Source: Phylloscopus collybita (Eukaryota; Chordata; Aves; Passeriformes; Phylloscopidae). From it: 64,000 nucleotides of DNA. The translations under genes and the position numbers were made by a program. Location of the stretch: contig JAJNNQ010000031.1 of NCBI GenBank assembly GCA_027886175.1, forward strand, positions 2,642,501 to 2,706,500, given 5' to 3'. Positions 24,411 through 35,060 of this stretch are shown here, in pieces. Position 1 is the stretch's first letter. Each line of letters begins with the position of its first letter. The notes beneath the pieces are model-generated. The model was not told the origin of the DNA, did not search any database, and saw only the letters and a list, made by a program, of their open reading frames with translations.

Positions 24411-26689
24411 GTGTTGGTGTCGTTAGCCAGGGTTTGGGTTGACTGAAAGATGCCAGCTTTGGCTTTGAAAGGGGTGGGTATTTCCACACAGCTTTTATTA
24501 TTTGTATTTTAACCGACTCTTTTGGATGTTGTCAACCAGATGCTGGAAACATCCTGTGGCTGCCCTGTCCATCCATATGGGAATATGGGTGGGAATGTGT
24601 CCATGGACATATCTCCCCCTCACATCACTGGGACAAACACCCAGAACAGAAATAATAATAATAATAAAAAATCCTTTCTTCATTCTGACCTTACATGGAG
24701 ACACAGAATTCAATACATATTAATGAAATCAACAAAACCTGTCTGTACATAATTAATAAGGTTATTTGTTTTATTCAGGGCCTGACTGGATGACTGAGAA
24801 ATCAGAATAAGGAAGGGCACAAATAATGACAATAGAAATCTGATGTGTCACTGAGGAAAGGGCTCAGGGTCTTAATTGCTTGCTTGTTTTTCTGCTCAGA
24901 TGAATTTTGTGATAACCTCGACCTAGAGTTTCAGCACATGCACCAGGTTTTGAATAGCTGGGACCTTTTTATTGCCAATGATTTCAAATAACAAAATACT
25001 ACAGGAAATAAGTGGTGTAGGACTTGTCACACTTGCTGTCCAAGCCCTTTGCCAGAACAGATCTGTAACATTCCTGTCAGTATTCATTAGGATTATTTTC
25101 TTATTCAAATCCAGATTTCATTGGCTGGCCTATAAATGAATCCAGTACCAAAGAATATGAAATCTTTCAGAATTCGAAAATCTTGCATTTTGAAATCTTA
25201 AAACCAATAAACAAAACCAAACCGTTTCCACAACTGCCTCCATTGCCAGTCGGTGACCTGCACTGGACAGCACTTCTCAAATGCCAAAATTAATATTTAT
25301 AAATAAAAGTATGATTGAATCTCCCCTCCTCTCTGCCTTTCCCAAATATCTGTGCATTTCCCACAGGAGCAGCTTTATTTGAATGAGCTGTATTTTTAGG
25401 AAGCTGGTGAGGGACTCCACGTATTTCCCATACATAAATACATATATCTGTGTGTGGTGTGTGTGAGCTGAAGAGTATTGCAAGTAGCAGACAAAATAGT
25501 GCTTGTGAAGAGTGATGGCAGTGATGTATGCACAGTAAATTAGGAGGATTTGTGTGAAATCCTTTGTACTATTCTGGTGATCAAATGTAAATCTTTATAG
25601 GGAGTGAAAGTCACCTCTTATGGATATTAACCCAGAGCCAAGCCTTCCATGGGAAACAGGGAGAAGGCAATTAAATTAAGGGCAATAATCTAATTATTAA
25701 TTTTTTTGAAGATTAGTAGGTATTCTTGTCATATTCAGACTTTGTAAACCTGTGGGTTTTATAAATTTCAAGTGGCTCTGAAGGCTTAGGGCATAATTTA
25801 GTCCTGACAGTTTGGATCTCTGCTTCATCCATAAGCCCTGGAGAATTCCTGCTGGGCCATGACCACACAAGGTATCACTGGGAATTTTTTCATTTTTTCA
25901 GTGTAATCACTTTCCATAAAGGGATTTTTTTTTTCTCCTGCAAAGCAAACAGGTGTTTTAGGGTTATAAAAATACAACAATGTGGGAAAGTCTGTTCTGG
26001 CAGTGACAATCTGATTTCGTCACCTCTGAGAGGATGCACAGATAACTGGGCTCTTCCACCTCAAGTGTAAGAACCCTCCCCAAGCCAGCCCAGGATTACC
26101 AGCAGGAAGGAAACCAGGAGATTACTGCCTGGCTTTGTGTTTTTCCAACTCCTACAGGCATATTGTGCCACTGAGTGTTTGAAAGTTAATTCAGTTTGGT
26201 TTTTTTTTTTTTTCTTGCAATTCTCCGAATTGTTTGGGCGCTTTGGCACAAGAATTCACCAATTAAGAAACAAGCAGAAAGACTTTTAAATAAAACTCAC
26301 CACATTTGTTCAAGTCATTGAAAAGCAGGAAATTACTGTTGCTCTCCAAAAAGCAGCTGTGTGTATACAGTGACATTTTATTTAATGATTGAAATTATAG
26401 TATAAATATACATTGTATTACTGGTTATTCTCATTTTACAATGCTGCAAAAGGGCTTGAGCAGAGATGTCAGTTCAACCAGCCAGGCTTTCTCCAGGAGC
26501 AGCAGAAGCCCAGACCTTGGTGACATTAAGAAATATCAATTGGTTTTTAAATTCTGATGTTGGAGCAGTTTTATGTTCACTTTTTGAATCTTCCCATTCT
26601 GGGAGCTGGGCTGCTGCTCCCATGGTGTGACTTTCTGTTGGTGTTCAGTATCAAGGTGAAAAAGAATGTTTTAGGAGTTGTAGAATAAA
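24411..26689. other. Unique noncoding stretch
   Basis: About 2.3 kb with no recognised element. It includes a short (AAT)n run at about 24650-24667, a T11 run near 25926 and a T15 run near 26200. It is generally AT-rich. Confidence 0.55.
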
Positions 26690-26985
26690 AATATCAGAAT
26701 GGTTTGAATTGGAAGGGACCTAAAAGATCATCCCCTGCCATGGGCAGGGACACCTTCCACTGTCCCAGGCTGCTCCAAGCCCCATCCAACCTGGCCTTGG
26801 ATATTTCCAGGAATCCAGGGACCGCCACAGCTTCTTTGGAAGATAAATTTCTTCCCAATATCTCATCTACATATCTCCACTTTAAAATTAAAGTTGTTCC
26901 CCCTTGTCCTATCAATATCTGCCCTTGTTAAAAAAAAAAATCACTGTCCCTCTTTTTTATAAACTTTCTTGAAGAACAGGAATGT
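26690..26985 (-). mobile_element. CR1 LINE 3' fragment, minus strand
   Basis: It starts at the tail motif ATGGTTTGAATTGGAAGGGA (about 26699-26718), passes the CCATGGGCAGGGACACCTTCC block (about 26738), CCATCCAACCTGGCCTTGGA, and reaches AAGTTGTTCCCCCTTGTCCT with an internal A11 run at about 26930-26941. About 295 bp are recognisable. Confidence 0.92.
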
Positions 26986-27237
26986 TAAACTTGCAAGAAA
27001 AAAAATAATTCCAGGGTTCTGTGAAAGCCTTGCTCACATCCCTGCTGGTGAGGAGAGGTTCTGTGGCTCCCCCAACAACCCCTTCAAGCTCATGGAGCTG
27101 TTGCAAGTTCCACCACAGGTAAAATGACAAGAGGCAGCTCCTACCCAAGCCTTGGTTTATTCAGTGATGGCAAGTGCCTGAAATGCTGCAAGGATTAATT
27201 CCCTTGGAAACAAAATGTGGCTGGACCAGTTGTAGAG
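26986..27237. other. Unique noncoding stretch
   Basis: A possible splice donor context (CACAG|GTAAAA) occurs at about 27116. No matching acceptor with a polypyrimidine tract precedes it, so no exon is called. Confidence 0.45.
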
Positions 27238-27360
27238 AAAGGATCTGGAGATGAGCAGGAAAAGCTCTCAGGATCTCAGCTCTCAGAAGAAGCAGCCATT
27301 CAGGTGGACACCTCCATCCCTGCAGAGTGCCTGGAGCAAGCTCCTGAACAGGCTGGGAAT
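27238..27360 (+). repeat. Unassigned repeat R1, copy 1 (inverted relative to copy 2)
   Basis: A 123-bp segment running from GGATCTGGAGATGAGCAGG to CCTGAACAGGCTGGGAAT. Its reverse complement recurs at 29635-29757 with only a handful of differences. Both copies translate in one frame to a shared peptide-like stretch (KLSGSQLSEEA...DTSIPAECLE), so it might derive from an element's coding region. I cannot match it to a known family. Confidence 0.8.
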
Positions 27361-29506
27361 ATAAAAAATAGATGGGGGTCGTGGTTTGAGCAATGCCTGG
27401 TGAGTAATGAGCTGGGAACACTCACCATGGCATTAAGGCCGTGCTGTATTTTAATTAGAGAGAGGATAGGAAATGATCTAATTATCTGCATGGCTCTTCC
27501 AGAGAGAGACAGAATGAACGACTTTGTGCAGGTGGAGGTGGCCAAGCCTGGCTTGGCACTGGGCTGGAGCAGAGCTGGGAGCTGATGGAGCTGAACCCTC
27601 TGGAAATGTGTGCTTGGTGGATTCAGAAAGAAACAGGAAACTGCAGAAATTATCCCATTTCTGGGGGTCTGGAGAGTCAGTTCTATGGGGAACTACTAAT
27701 ATAACTATTAAAATAATAACTTTCTGGAAATAAGTATTTAAGACCCATTTTGCACCATGAGGATGGAAATTTTCTGATTGATGTAAGGGCATCTTACTGA
27801 TTTTTAAGAGCTGAGGTGTTTCACACTTTGGTTATGTAAATGTTCAAACTTTTTTTGGCTGTATATTTGAGATGCAGAGGAAATCTGCTGCCTATTTTTC
27901 AATCTGGAGAGCTCAAAGATGTTACTTGTGGTTAATTTTCCAGCCAAAAGGATTTTAGTCGTGTGAGGGAAAATGACACCGATTTTATTCAGTCCATCAG
28001 CACTGATAATACACTTGGAGAGAACCATCTGCATTGATGGGATTGTATTTATGTACAGCTACACATAAATCAATTTCATTTTTCTGAATCACCACTTGAG
28101 AGATTTTTTTTTTTTTTAGGGATATTTGGGATTAATTTTATTGCTGTTCTAGGAGAAGTAAGATAAGGACCAGTCTGTAATACTGGAAAACAAGAATACA
28201 TCAGCTTTGTTTTAAAATGCTTCGTTGGTTGGGGATTCAGTGTGCAAACAATCTGAGTTATGTCTTGAAGATGGGCAAGGAAATGATTAAGTGACTCTAT
28301 TTCTATGCAGATTGGGTCTACGTAATTAAATGCCTACTTACAGACAAAAGCAAAGATGAAATTGCTTCCTCAGTTCAGAGAAAAAAAAAAAAAGTAATAG
28401 GAAGGGCTATAAAATGGCATGAATAAAGAAATAAATGGGAGCAGTAAATGGCCAGTCAATAGGGTGCTTTGGAATTAGAGAGGGTCAAGCCAACCCGATC
28501 TTTTATTCTATTTTTAATTTTTCTGAGCGTGCAGGTTAGGCTGAAAAAGAGACTGGAATAAACCTAAACTTGAAGAAAACATTTGAACTGGGGCCTGTTT
28601 GAAATGTTGATTAAGAACTATAAATCATTATCTGGCACATATTAAGTAAGTTGAGCTTAAGTAACTAAGTCTGGTTCCAAAGGGAGCTTAAAGAGATGAT
28701 AACTGAGAAATAAATCCCTGGTAGGGAGACTTTTAGGTTGGTTCTAGATGTTTCTATCAGTGACCTAGAAGGAAGCAAGAAATCATCACTGAGCATCAAA
28801 AAACCCTGGCAAATGGCTTTGGAGAGAGATTATGTTTTCTTTACGTGGAGAAGGTGATGTGTTGGTTTTACCAAAGGCCTCATCCATAATAAACTCTGTG
28901 GTGTACAAAACCTTGAGCAGATGAAGGTGTTGTGCAGGCCAGGAGGAGAAGCTGTAACTGAGCAAAGCCCAGGTGCACATGTTCAAAATGGCTGTGATTT
29001 ACCATTATTATTAATCATTACTATTAACCATTATTATTCATCATTATTCTCATGGGCTCTGGGTGCAGTGCCGTGGTACTTTTCATTTTTATCTCACTGC
29101 TGTCTGGTTTTGAAGCAGAGGATCTGCTGTGACCTCTTGGTGACTGAGGGTGGAGATAGCAAATTAAAAGTGGAGCTGGAAACCTTGAACACCTCCTTCC
29201 TCACTGCCTTGCAAGAGGCTTTTGCAGTCCTGTTCTTGGCTGTGCTCAGGGAATCTTTGGTGCTCCCCAAAAGGTTTTTAATGTATCAGTGGAGAGATGC
29301 ATGTTTGCAGGAAGCAGTAATGCAGGTGGAAAGATCAGGGAACAGCTCTGCAATAAATTCTGAATAAATGAGCATTTTCCCAAATGATCTAAATTGCAGC
29401 TAAGGAAACCAAGATGCTTTTGGCATGAGAGTGGGTCTGAATGTCTTGTGGATTTAAAAAAGGGGTTTGAAATGGTGTTTGGGGTGTACAATATGGAAAT
29501 ATTGCC
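27361..29506. other. Unique noncoding stretch
   Basis: About 2.1 kb between the two inverted R1 copies. It holds a T14 run near 28106, an A14 run near 28381 and an imperfect ATT-type run at about 29000-29050. No gene recognised. Confidence 0.55.
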
Positions 29507-29629
29507 TGGCTCCCAGATCAAAGTGTCCAGTGAATCCTGTAGTTCCTTATTCCTTACAACAACAATGCCCAGTGTGTTCTGTCTTGGGAATGGAAAGAGA
29601 ATTCTGAGTTAGGCACCTTGAAGCCCATC
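29507..29629. repeat. Unassigned repeat R2, copy 1
   Basis: A 123-bp segment from TGGCTCCCAGATCAAAGTG to TTGAAGCCCATC. It matches 35398-35520 over exactly 123 bp without gaps and with about 10 differences (about 92 percent). It lies 5 bp from R1 copy 2, so R1 and R2 may be parts of one element family. Confidence 0.85.
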
Positions 29630-29634
29630 CTTAC

Positions 29635-29757
29635 ATTCCCAGCCTGTTCAGGAGCTCGCTCCAGGCACTCTGCAGGGATGGAGGTGTCCAGCTGACTTGG
29701 TGCTTCTTCTGAGAGCTGAGATCCTGAGAGCTTTTCCTGCTCATCTCCAGATCCCTT
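29635..29757 (-). repeat. Unassigned repeat R1, copy 2
   Basis: Reverse complement of 27238-27360, from ATTCCCAGCCTGTTCAGGAG to CATCTCCAGATCCCTT, with the same length. Because R2 lies directly to its left, the two blocks together suggest an element of at least 250 bp on this strand. Confidence 0.8.
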
Positions 29758-29899
29758 CCCTGGTTCCTGCATCCCTCCCTGCCCCTCCGTGCGTTCCCAA
29801 GGCACCGGCTGCTGTGCCCAACGGGGCCATCCTGAGCCCTCACCCCACTATCCCTGTTCCTTTTCCACCTCCCTCCTCATTCCCAACCCCAGCTGATTT
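29758..29899. other. Unique or unassigned spacer
   Basis: C-rich sequence between R1 and the next CR1. It may belong to the R1/R2 element, but no second copy is available for comparison. Confidence 0.4.
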
Positions 29900-30262
29900 C
29901 ACAGAATCCAAGACTGGTTTGGGTTGGAAGGAATCTTAAAGCCCATCCCATCGCACCCCTGCCATGGGCAGGGACACCTCCTGTTGTATCCCTCTGGGGA
30001 GGGTTTACCCCAAAAGGAGCCCCAAAGCTGTAACTGTGTGATGTGACTCTACCTTCCCCTGCTATCTCTGACCAATTGGCTCGGTGCCAGTTATCTATCC
30101 TGGGACAGAGGTCTACATAAACCCCTGTTCTTCCTTGTTTGTCCTCTTTACCTCGTGCTCTTTTACCTCCTTGGCTCTCCCTTGCCCCTGGAATCCCTTC
30201 AACCTCCCACTCATCCCAGGTTGCTCCAAGCCCCGTCCAACCTGGCCTTGGATGCTTTATAT
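29900..30262 (-). mobile_element. CR1 LINE 3' fragment, minus strand, split by an LTR
   Basis: The left part (29900-29981) has the tail ACAGAATCCAAGACTGG, TTGGGTTGGAAGGAATC and CCATGGGCAGGGACACCTCC. The right part resumes at 30208 with CACTCATCCCAGGTTGCTCC and CCAACCTGGCCTTGGATGC. The two halves are continuous in CR1 order once the insertion at 29982-30207 is set aside, which proves the CR1 is the older element. Confidence 0.93.
29982..30201 (+). mobile_element. Solo LTR, 220 bp, with perfect 6-bp target duplication
   Basis: The element begins TGTTGTATCC and ends CCCTTCA, so it has TG...CA ends. It is flanked by ACCTCC at 29976-29981 and again at 30202-30207, a perfect 6-bp duplication of CR1 sequence. 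The orientation is set by a CCAAT box (30072-30076) followed about 40 bp later by a TATA-like TACATAAA (30114-30121). Six-bp duplications are typical of class II (ERVK-type) retroviruses. No internal viral sequence remains, so this is a recombinant solo LTR. At 220 bp it is short for an LTR. Confidence 0.88.
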
Positions 30263-31152
30263 CCATTAACAGCTTATATTTAAATATTATGCAGTAACAC
30301 AGGACTGAGGTGTGGAGAAAATGCCGTTTACTGATAGTTTGCCCTTTTTGGTGGAAGTGCTGAGTAAACAAACCTTTGTGCTCAGTGATTTTCTGGGCAT
30401 CCCCTCCGGCACGGATCTGGCTGGCTGAGCACTTGTCTGAAAGCTCCTTCCTTGCATCCATGGCATTCATTCAGCTGCCTTCATATGGCTGCTTTCCTCC
30501 TGGATCATTTGATGTATTCTGTAAACTGCCTGCTGAGGCACTGTGTCTGTGCTGTTCCGTGGAGAGCGCTGCCAGCCCCGCTGGATTTATATCCCTGATT
30601 TCCTGGATGCTGAGCTCCTTCCCAGTACAATTCAATGCCCTGCCTCCATCCCTCTGGTGGGGCTGCACGGCACGGAGATTGTTTCTGTTGGGGAATTACC
30701 TTCTGACATCGATGCACGAGGAAATTATGCCAAAAAGACCCTGAAAAATACAGTGCATGCTGCAAGAAATTCAGGGGAATAACTGGGATCAGTGAAAATT
30801 TCCAGACCGGACAGAAGTATGGAAGTATTTCCAAGGATTTGTGTCATCCAGGGGCGATTGTCTGGTGCTCGGCAAAGATTCCTACAGGACAGTCACACTT
30901 GGAATTCCAGCAGATTAGCCTATCATCAAGTCATCAGGATCCTGCTATTGGAATAAACACAGCTGTTGTTTTCCAAGAAATGTGGCAAAGAGCAGCGAGG
31001 AAAAAAGGGACAATTAGTGTTGCTAAATGCCGAGGAACTCAGGCTGGCATAGCTCTGTTTGGGAGAGTTTGGCTTTCTGGAAAGCAACAGAGGGAAACTC
31101 AAACCTATCCCATAGCAGAGTGCCACTCATGACTTTCTAAATTGATGGGGGG

Positions 31153-31154
<2 letters not shown>
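30263..31154. other. Unique noncoding stretch
   Basis: No element recognised. Open frames on both strands (30376-30744 plus, 30505-30834 minus) overlap each other without any known motif. Confidence 0.5.

Positions 31155-31197
<43 letters not shown>
31155..31197. repeat. poly-T tract, 43 bp
   Basis: An uninterrupted T43 run. Such length is prone to sequencing and assembly error. It may be the poly-A end of a minus-strand retrocopy, but nothing recognisable lies to its right before the CR1 at 31308. Confidence 0.9.
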
Positions 31198-31198
<1 letters not shown>

Positions 31199-31307
31199 TC
31201 TGGGGGGCATTTTTTTTAGTCGGTTGCTTTTGTTCTTTCAAAAGTATTTAATTTATTTCATTTTCTGTTCCTCCTATTTCTGCTCCTGATCTACATTTTA
31301 ACAACAG

Positions 31308-31697
31308 ATGGGAGAGCTGGGAATGTTCCCCTGGAGAGGAGAAGGCTCCAGGGAGAGCTCAGAGCCCCTGGCAGGGCCTGAAGGGGCTCCAGGAGAGCTG
31401 GAGAGGGACTGGGGACAAGGGCTGGAGGGACAGGACACAGGGAATGGCTTCCACTGCCACAGGGCAGGGATGATGGGAGACTGGGAATTGGGAATTCCTG
31501 GTTGGGAAGGTGGGGAGGCCCTGGCACAGGGTGCCCACAGAAGCTGTGGCTGCTCCTGGATCCCTGGAAGTGTCCAAGGCCAGGTTGGGTGGAGCTTGGA
31601 CACTTCCAGAGATAGTGGAAGATGTCCTTGCCCACAGAAAGAGATGATTTTTAAGGCCCCTTCCAACCCAAATCTGTCTGTGGCTCTATGATTCCTT
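31308..31697 (+). mobile_element. CR1 LINE 3' fragment
   Basis: About 390 bp on the plus strand: AGGGGCTCCAGGAGAGCTGG (about 31382), GGGACTGGGGACAAGGG, TGGGAATTGGGAATTCCTGG, GGCACAGGGTGCCCACAGAA, then the terminal AAGGCCCCTTCCAACCCAAA and CTCTATGATTCC. The region near 31590 (GGACACTTCCAGAGATAGTG) is rearranged relative to its siblings. Confidence 0.94.
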
Positions 31698-33504
31698 GTT
31701 TTTGGATGGATGGATCTGGGATCCATCTGAGGATGTAAGGATCTGGGAAAAAATTAATTAGGATATTTCCTAAAACAATTCCCCAGATTTGCTTCCACAG
31801 CATCTCTTTCCAAAAATCCTGCAAACTCTATAAAAGACGCAACTAAAGGCTTCTTTTTAAAGTTTTGGCTTCTACAACATGTTTCACCCCAAAATAAACC
31901 CACAAACTGTTTGTTAGCGCAGCCAGGAGACAAATTTTAGGTTTCAATGGAAAAATGGAAAGTTGGGGATTAAACAATCTGTTGTTCTTTCCTGGGATCT
32001 CCTTGGAGCCAGGAGAGGCTGGGTTCAGAGACCTGAGACAGCACGGAAAGAGATTAATTTGGACAACAGAGGAAATAGAAGAGCCTTGATGTCATTAAAG
32101 GAAGAAAGTGGAGAGAAAATGAGCGTATAATGACATAAAACACCTCTGGTGGTCTCAGCAAAAGTGTCAGGAGGGGCCATCGGAGAAAATATGTGCGAGT
32201 GAGAGGAGCTCATTTCCTCTGCGTGGCTGAGGTGGCTCATCCCTTACACCTCAGCCCCTCATTTATACCCCCTTCTGGCAGGATGTGGACAGCAATTTCC
32301 TTACCTCTTATATCCAAACTGGAAATCATCCTGCTCCCCCCATTCCTTATGGGAAACACAGAACAAAGATGGATTGGGCCTCGGGAAGAGACCTAAGGAG
32401 GTGCTGGAAATAGTGAGTGGCAGGATTTCCATGGTGATGGGAAGAGTGTAACCAAGGCCTGGGATCCAAAAACCTGGAAAAGTTGGTGCTGTCACCTGAG
32501 GGCTTTTGGGAGATACCAAAGGATGGAATTCAGAAGCTTTTAACAATATCCAAAAGGTGAAGTCTGAAAAATGTTGCTTATTTGTGGGAGTCTTTGTCAG
32601 AGAGCACATTTCAACATTCAGCTCGCTAATTAATTAATAAAAGTAATTTTTTTTGGCACAGCCATGCCCTGTCTTGCATGGACTGAGAAGAAGAAGAAGA
32701 ATTAAATTATCTTCCTTGGATATTACTCAATGGATGTTCCACTGAACAGCCTCTCTCTTGCTTCTGCTTTCAAGCTCATTAATTCAAACTTCCAACTTCT
32801 TCATTCCTAATGCAAGAATAAAAATTTGTCTGTGTGTTTGAGTCCAGCCAGTCTGGCAAAGTTTATTCAAAGTAAGGACAGGAAATCTGATTAAAAACCC
32901 CCCAATGATGGATAGGAAATCTGATAAAAGGAATGATTCATTTCTGCAGTAGCCACAAGTTGCATCTTTGTTCCCTACTTATTTGTGTCACTTCAGGTGG
33001 AATGTCCTTCCACTGTGGCTCTGGAGAGCTCTGGAGAGAATTCCTGCTTGGGAGGTGAAGTGGAAGCTCCTGGGAGGCCTTTTCATCTTTCTTTTCTGTC
33101 ACTGTGCATTTTTTGTCCACACTTTTGTGTCTTAATAACAGCAAGAAGCAGAATTTGTGAGAATTGTTTCAAGAGCAGAGAACATGGCAGCCAATAAATT
33201 AATTAAATAAAATTAAATATATTAATTAATTAATAAATTAATTTAAAAAACCCCAAAAATACTATCCACTGAATTCTGGAATTAGCAAATATAAGTCAAA
33301 GTTATCTCTGACTAGATTTTGATGTGGGACTGCCAAGAAGATGGTTTAAAAAGGCCATTTTATTTGGCAGGTGGATTTTAAACGGAGCACAATGTCAAGT
33401 GCTTGTGGAATTCCACCGCAGGATCAACTCTTTGGATGCAGCTCCTCATATTTTGGGTTTGTGGCACAGAACTTACCTGTGGAGAGAATACATGGCTGCC
33501 CGGG
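31698..33504. other. Unique noncoding stretch, ending in sequence next to the LTR nest
   Basis: No element recognised in 31698-33190. An AT-only-like stretch built of AATTAATTAA units lies at about 33194-33250. From about 33300 to 33504 the sequence may belong to the older sequence that received the LTR insertions, because it is the left flank of LTR family B. Confidence 0.5.
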
Positions 33505-34159
33505 TGTTATCTGGGCTTTTGCTGTTCTCCTCTGTCTCTTTAAGAAGTTTTCCTAAAGTTCTATTTCAGCCTTCTGTGTTTTCCTTTTGCAGTGGAGTCA
33601 GACACGATTTTACATCAACAACTTTCTTGTTATTGTAACTGTCTACCCATGTTTGCATTCTTCTCATAAGGAGGAGACTGTGGATGGACTGTTGGGTTGC
33701 CCAGTGTGGTTGGAGAGGAAGATTTTCTTCCTCCAATCCATGGCCACTGCTGGAATTCTATAAATGTTGAAGCTGTAAACAAACCGCTGACGCTGTTTAA
33801 GATTTACAACGACACGGACTCCGAGGTCAGAAGGCTGAAATGACTCCAATCTTTATTACCCAGGAATTCCTTCCCTTTATACTGTTTTACAAAGAACCAC
33901 CCAAGGGGTGGAAGAAAGACAAACTTCTCCAACTGCATTGGTCAAGTCAGAGGGACATCAAGAAGAAGTCCCTCCTAGGGAAAGCAATGTAAACACAGGT
34001 TATGGTTAGGAAAACGTGTCTCTTGTTGGCAGAACAGTGTCTGGGAAAGAGTTTCAGAGAAACCCAAACATCACAGCACGAACCATGACTACAAACTGCC
34101 CCTTTTTTGCCTTGGACATCTCAGTGTGTGGGTGTTGTTCATTTGTGTCGTGTGTGACA
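33505..34159 (+). mobile_element. LTR family B, solo copy 1, interrupted by LTR-A
   Basis: It starts TGTTATCTGGGC and ends GTGTGTGACA, giving TG...CA ends. The flanks are CCCGGG (33499-33504) and CCCAGG (34160-34165), a 6-bp duplication with one mismatch. Without the LTR-A insertion and its duplication it is about 343 bp. CCAAT (33733-33737) and TATAAA (33759-33764) mark a promoter on the plus strand. It matches the inverted copy at 34335-34667 along its whole length. It is class II-like by duplication length, with no internal viral genes attached. Confidence 0.88.
33788..34093 (-). mobile_element. LTR family A, solo copy 1, nested in LTR-B
   Basis: A minus-strand solo LTR of 306 bp. On its own strand it starts TGTAGTCATGG and ends ACAGCGTCA. 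Target duplication AACCGC (33782-33787) and AACTGC (34094-34099) has one mismatch. On the minus strand it carries TATAAA (complement of 33876-33881) and AATAAA (complement of 33852-33857). LTR-B sequence resumes in register on either side, so this insertion is younger than LTR-B copy 1. Confidence 0.93.
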
Positions 34160-34165
34160 CCCAGG

Positions 34166-34328
34166 CGTGGTGTGGGAGTGTGTGGCCTTCTCTTCCAGCT
34201 TATTCCTGAGCGTTCCCTCTGGGCGCTTGTTGCATTTCTGACGTGACAGGGGTTTTCCATGGAGCTCTTGGACGTGATGTTCAGCACCACCAGGAGCCCA
34301 CCAGTGCCTGGACACCTCTGTTACAACA
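34166..34328. other. Spacer between two inverted LTR-B copies
   Basis: About 160 bp that separate the two LTR-B insertions. It was presumably continuous with 33300-33504 and 34674 onward before they inserted. On the minus strand it is open in a frame compatible with the open stretch beyond the second LTR. This could mean a decayed retroviral coding region, but it is short and shows no diagnostic motif. Confidence 0.35.
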
Positions 34329-34334
34329 CCTTTG

Positions 34335-34667
34335 CGTCACACACGACATAAAGAACTCACACCCACACCTTGCGATGCCCGAGGCAGAAAAGAGGAGGGT
34401 TTATTTACAGAATCGACATTTATCGAACTCCAGCAGTGACCATGGATTGGAGGAAGAAAATCTTCTTCTCCAACCACACTGGACAACCCAACAGTCCATC
34501 AACAGTTTCCTCCTTATGAAAAGAATGTAAACATTTCTAGATTTTACCATAACAAGAAGGTTACTTATACAAAAGTGTATCTGACTCCAAAACACAGAAG
34601 GCTAAAAATAAAACTTTTCCAAACTCCTTAAAGGGGACAGAGGAGAACGTCAAAAACCCAGACAACA
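34335..34667 (-). mobile_element. LTR family B, solo copy 2, inverted
   Basis: A minus-strand solo LTR of 333 bp. On its own strand it starts TGTTGTCTGGG and ends GTGTGTGACG; the final CA has decayed to CG. The flanks are CCTTTG (34329-34334) and CCTTTT (34668-34673), a 6-bp duplication with one mismatch. The AATAAA signal is the complement of 34400-34405. It is intact where copy 1 is interrupted, and so gives the reference for the nested insertion. Confidence 0.88.
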
Positions 34668-34673
34668 CCTTTT

Positions 34674-35060
34674 GGGAGCGTTTTTTGTAGGGATTTGGCA
34701 CCCATGGTATTTTCTCCCAGCTTTAATTTCCCAGCTGGAACACGCGGGGACGTGTCTCCATCCCAGCCTGTGCATCCAGGATCTGTGACCCGTGCTCCCT
34801 GGGCCACCCGGTCCCAAATGGAGCCCTGACACCAACAATCAAACATCCAGCAAGGCCATCACGTTCCAGGAGGAAGGGAACAGCAAAAAGGCGTTTGGAA
34901 AATATTTGGGAAAATAAGATAAGTGGTGCACGCCGAGGTAGAGGGAGCCAATTTTGTGAGCCTCGGCTCCGACCGTAATGATGTGATTTAGATTAATTGC
35001 AGTGTTTTATTGCTTTGAATTGAAAACAGCGTTTTTATAGGCGAGACAGCAGGTGCAGAA
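34674..35060 (-). mobile_element. Possible decayed older retroviral LTR and leader
   Basis: Read on the minus strand, CTATAAAAACGC (near 35040) is followed within about 35 bp by CAATAAAACAC (near 35012), the usual TATA to poly-A signal spacing of an LTR. Further on, TGGTGTCAGGG (near 34833) resembles the first nine bases of a leucine-tRNA primer-binding site. A minus-strand open stretch then begins at about 34846. No LTR ends or target duplication could be set. The interpretation is tentative; it could equally be host sequence. Confidence 0.25.

Noticed and set aside
27100..27125. Splice donor-like CACAG|GTAAAA
   Set aside because: No matching acceptor with a pyrimidine tract upstream.
27238..29757. 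R1 inverted copies as a functional hairpin or DNA transposon with 123-bp terminal inverted repeats
   Set aside because: The pair is 2.4 kb apart, no target duplication flanks the outer ends, and R2 adjacency at one copy only suggests two independent copies of a larger repeat. Not excluded, but unsupported.
29877..30470. 197-codon minus-strand open frame
   Set aside because: It runs through a CR1 tail, the 220-bp solo LTR and the rest of the CR1, so it is a chance fusion of transposon sequence.
33194..33250. AATTAATTAA-rich stretch as an origin or matrix-attachment site
   Set aside because: Too short and simple to distinguish from an AT microsatellite.
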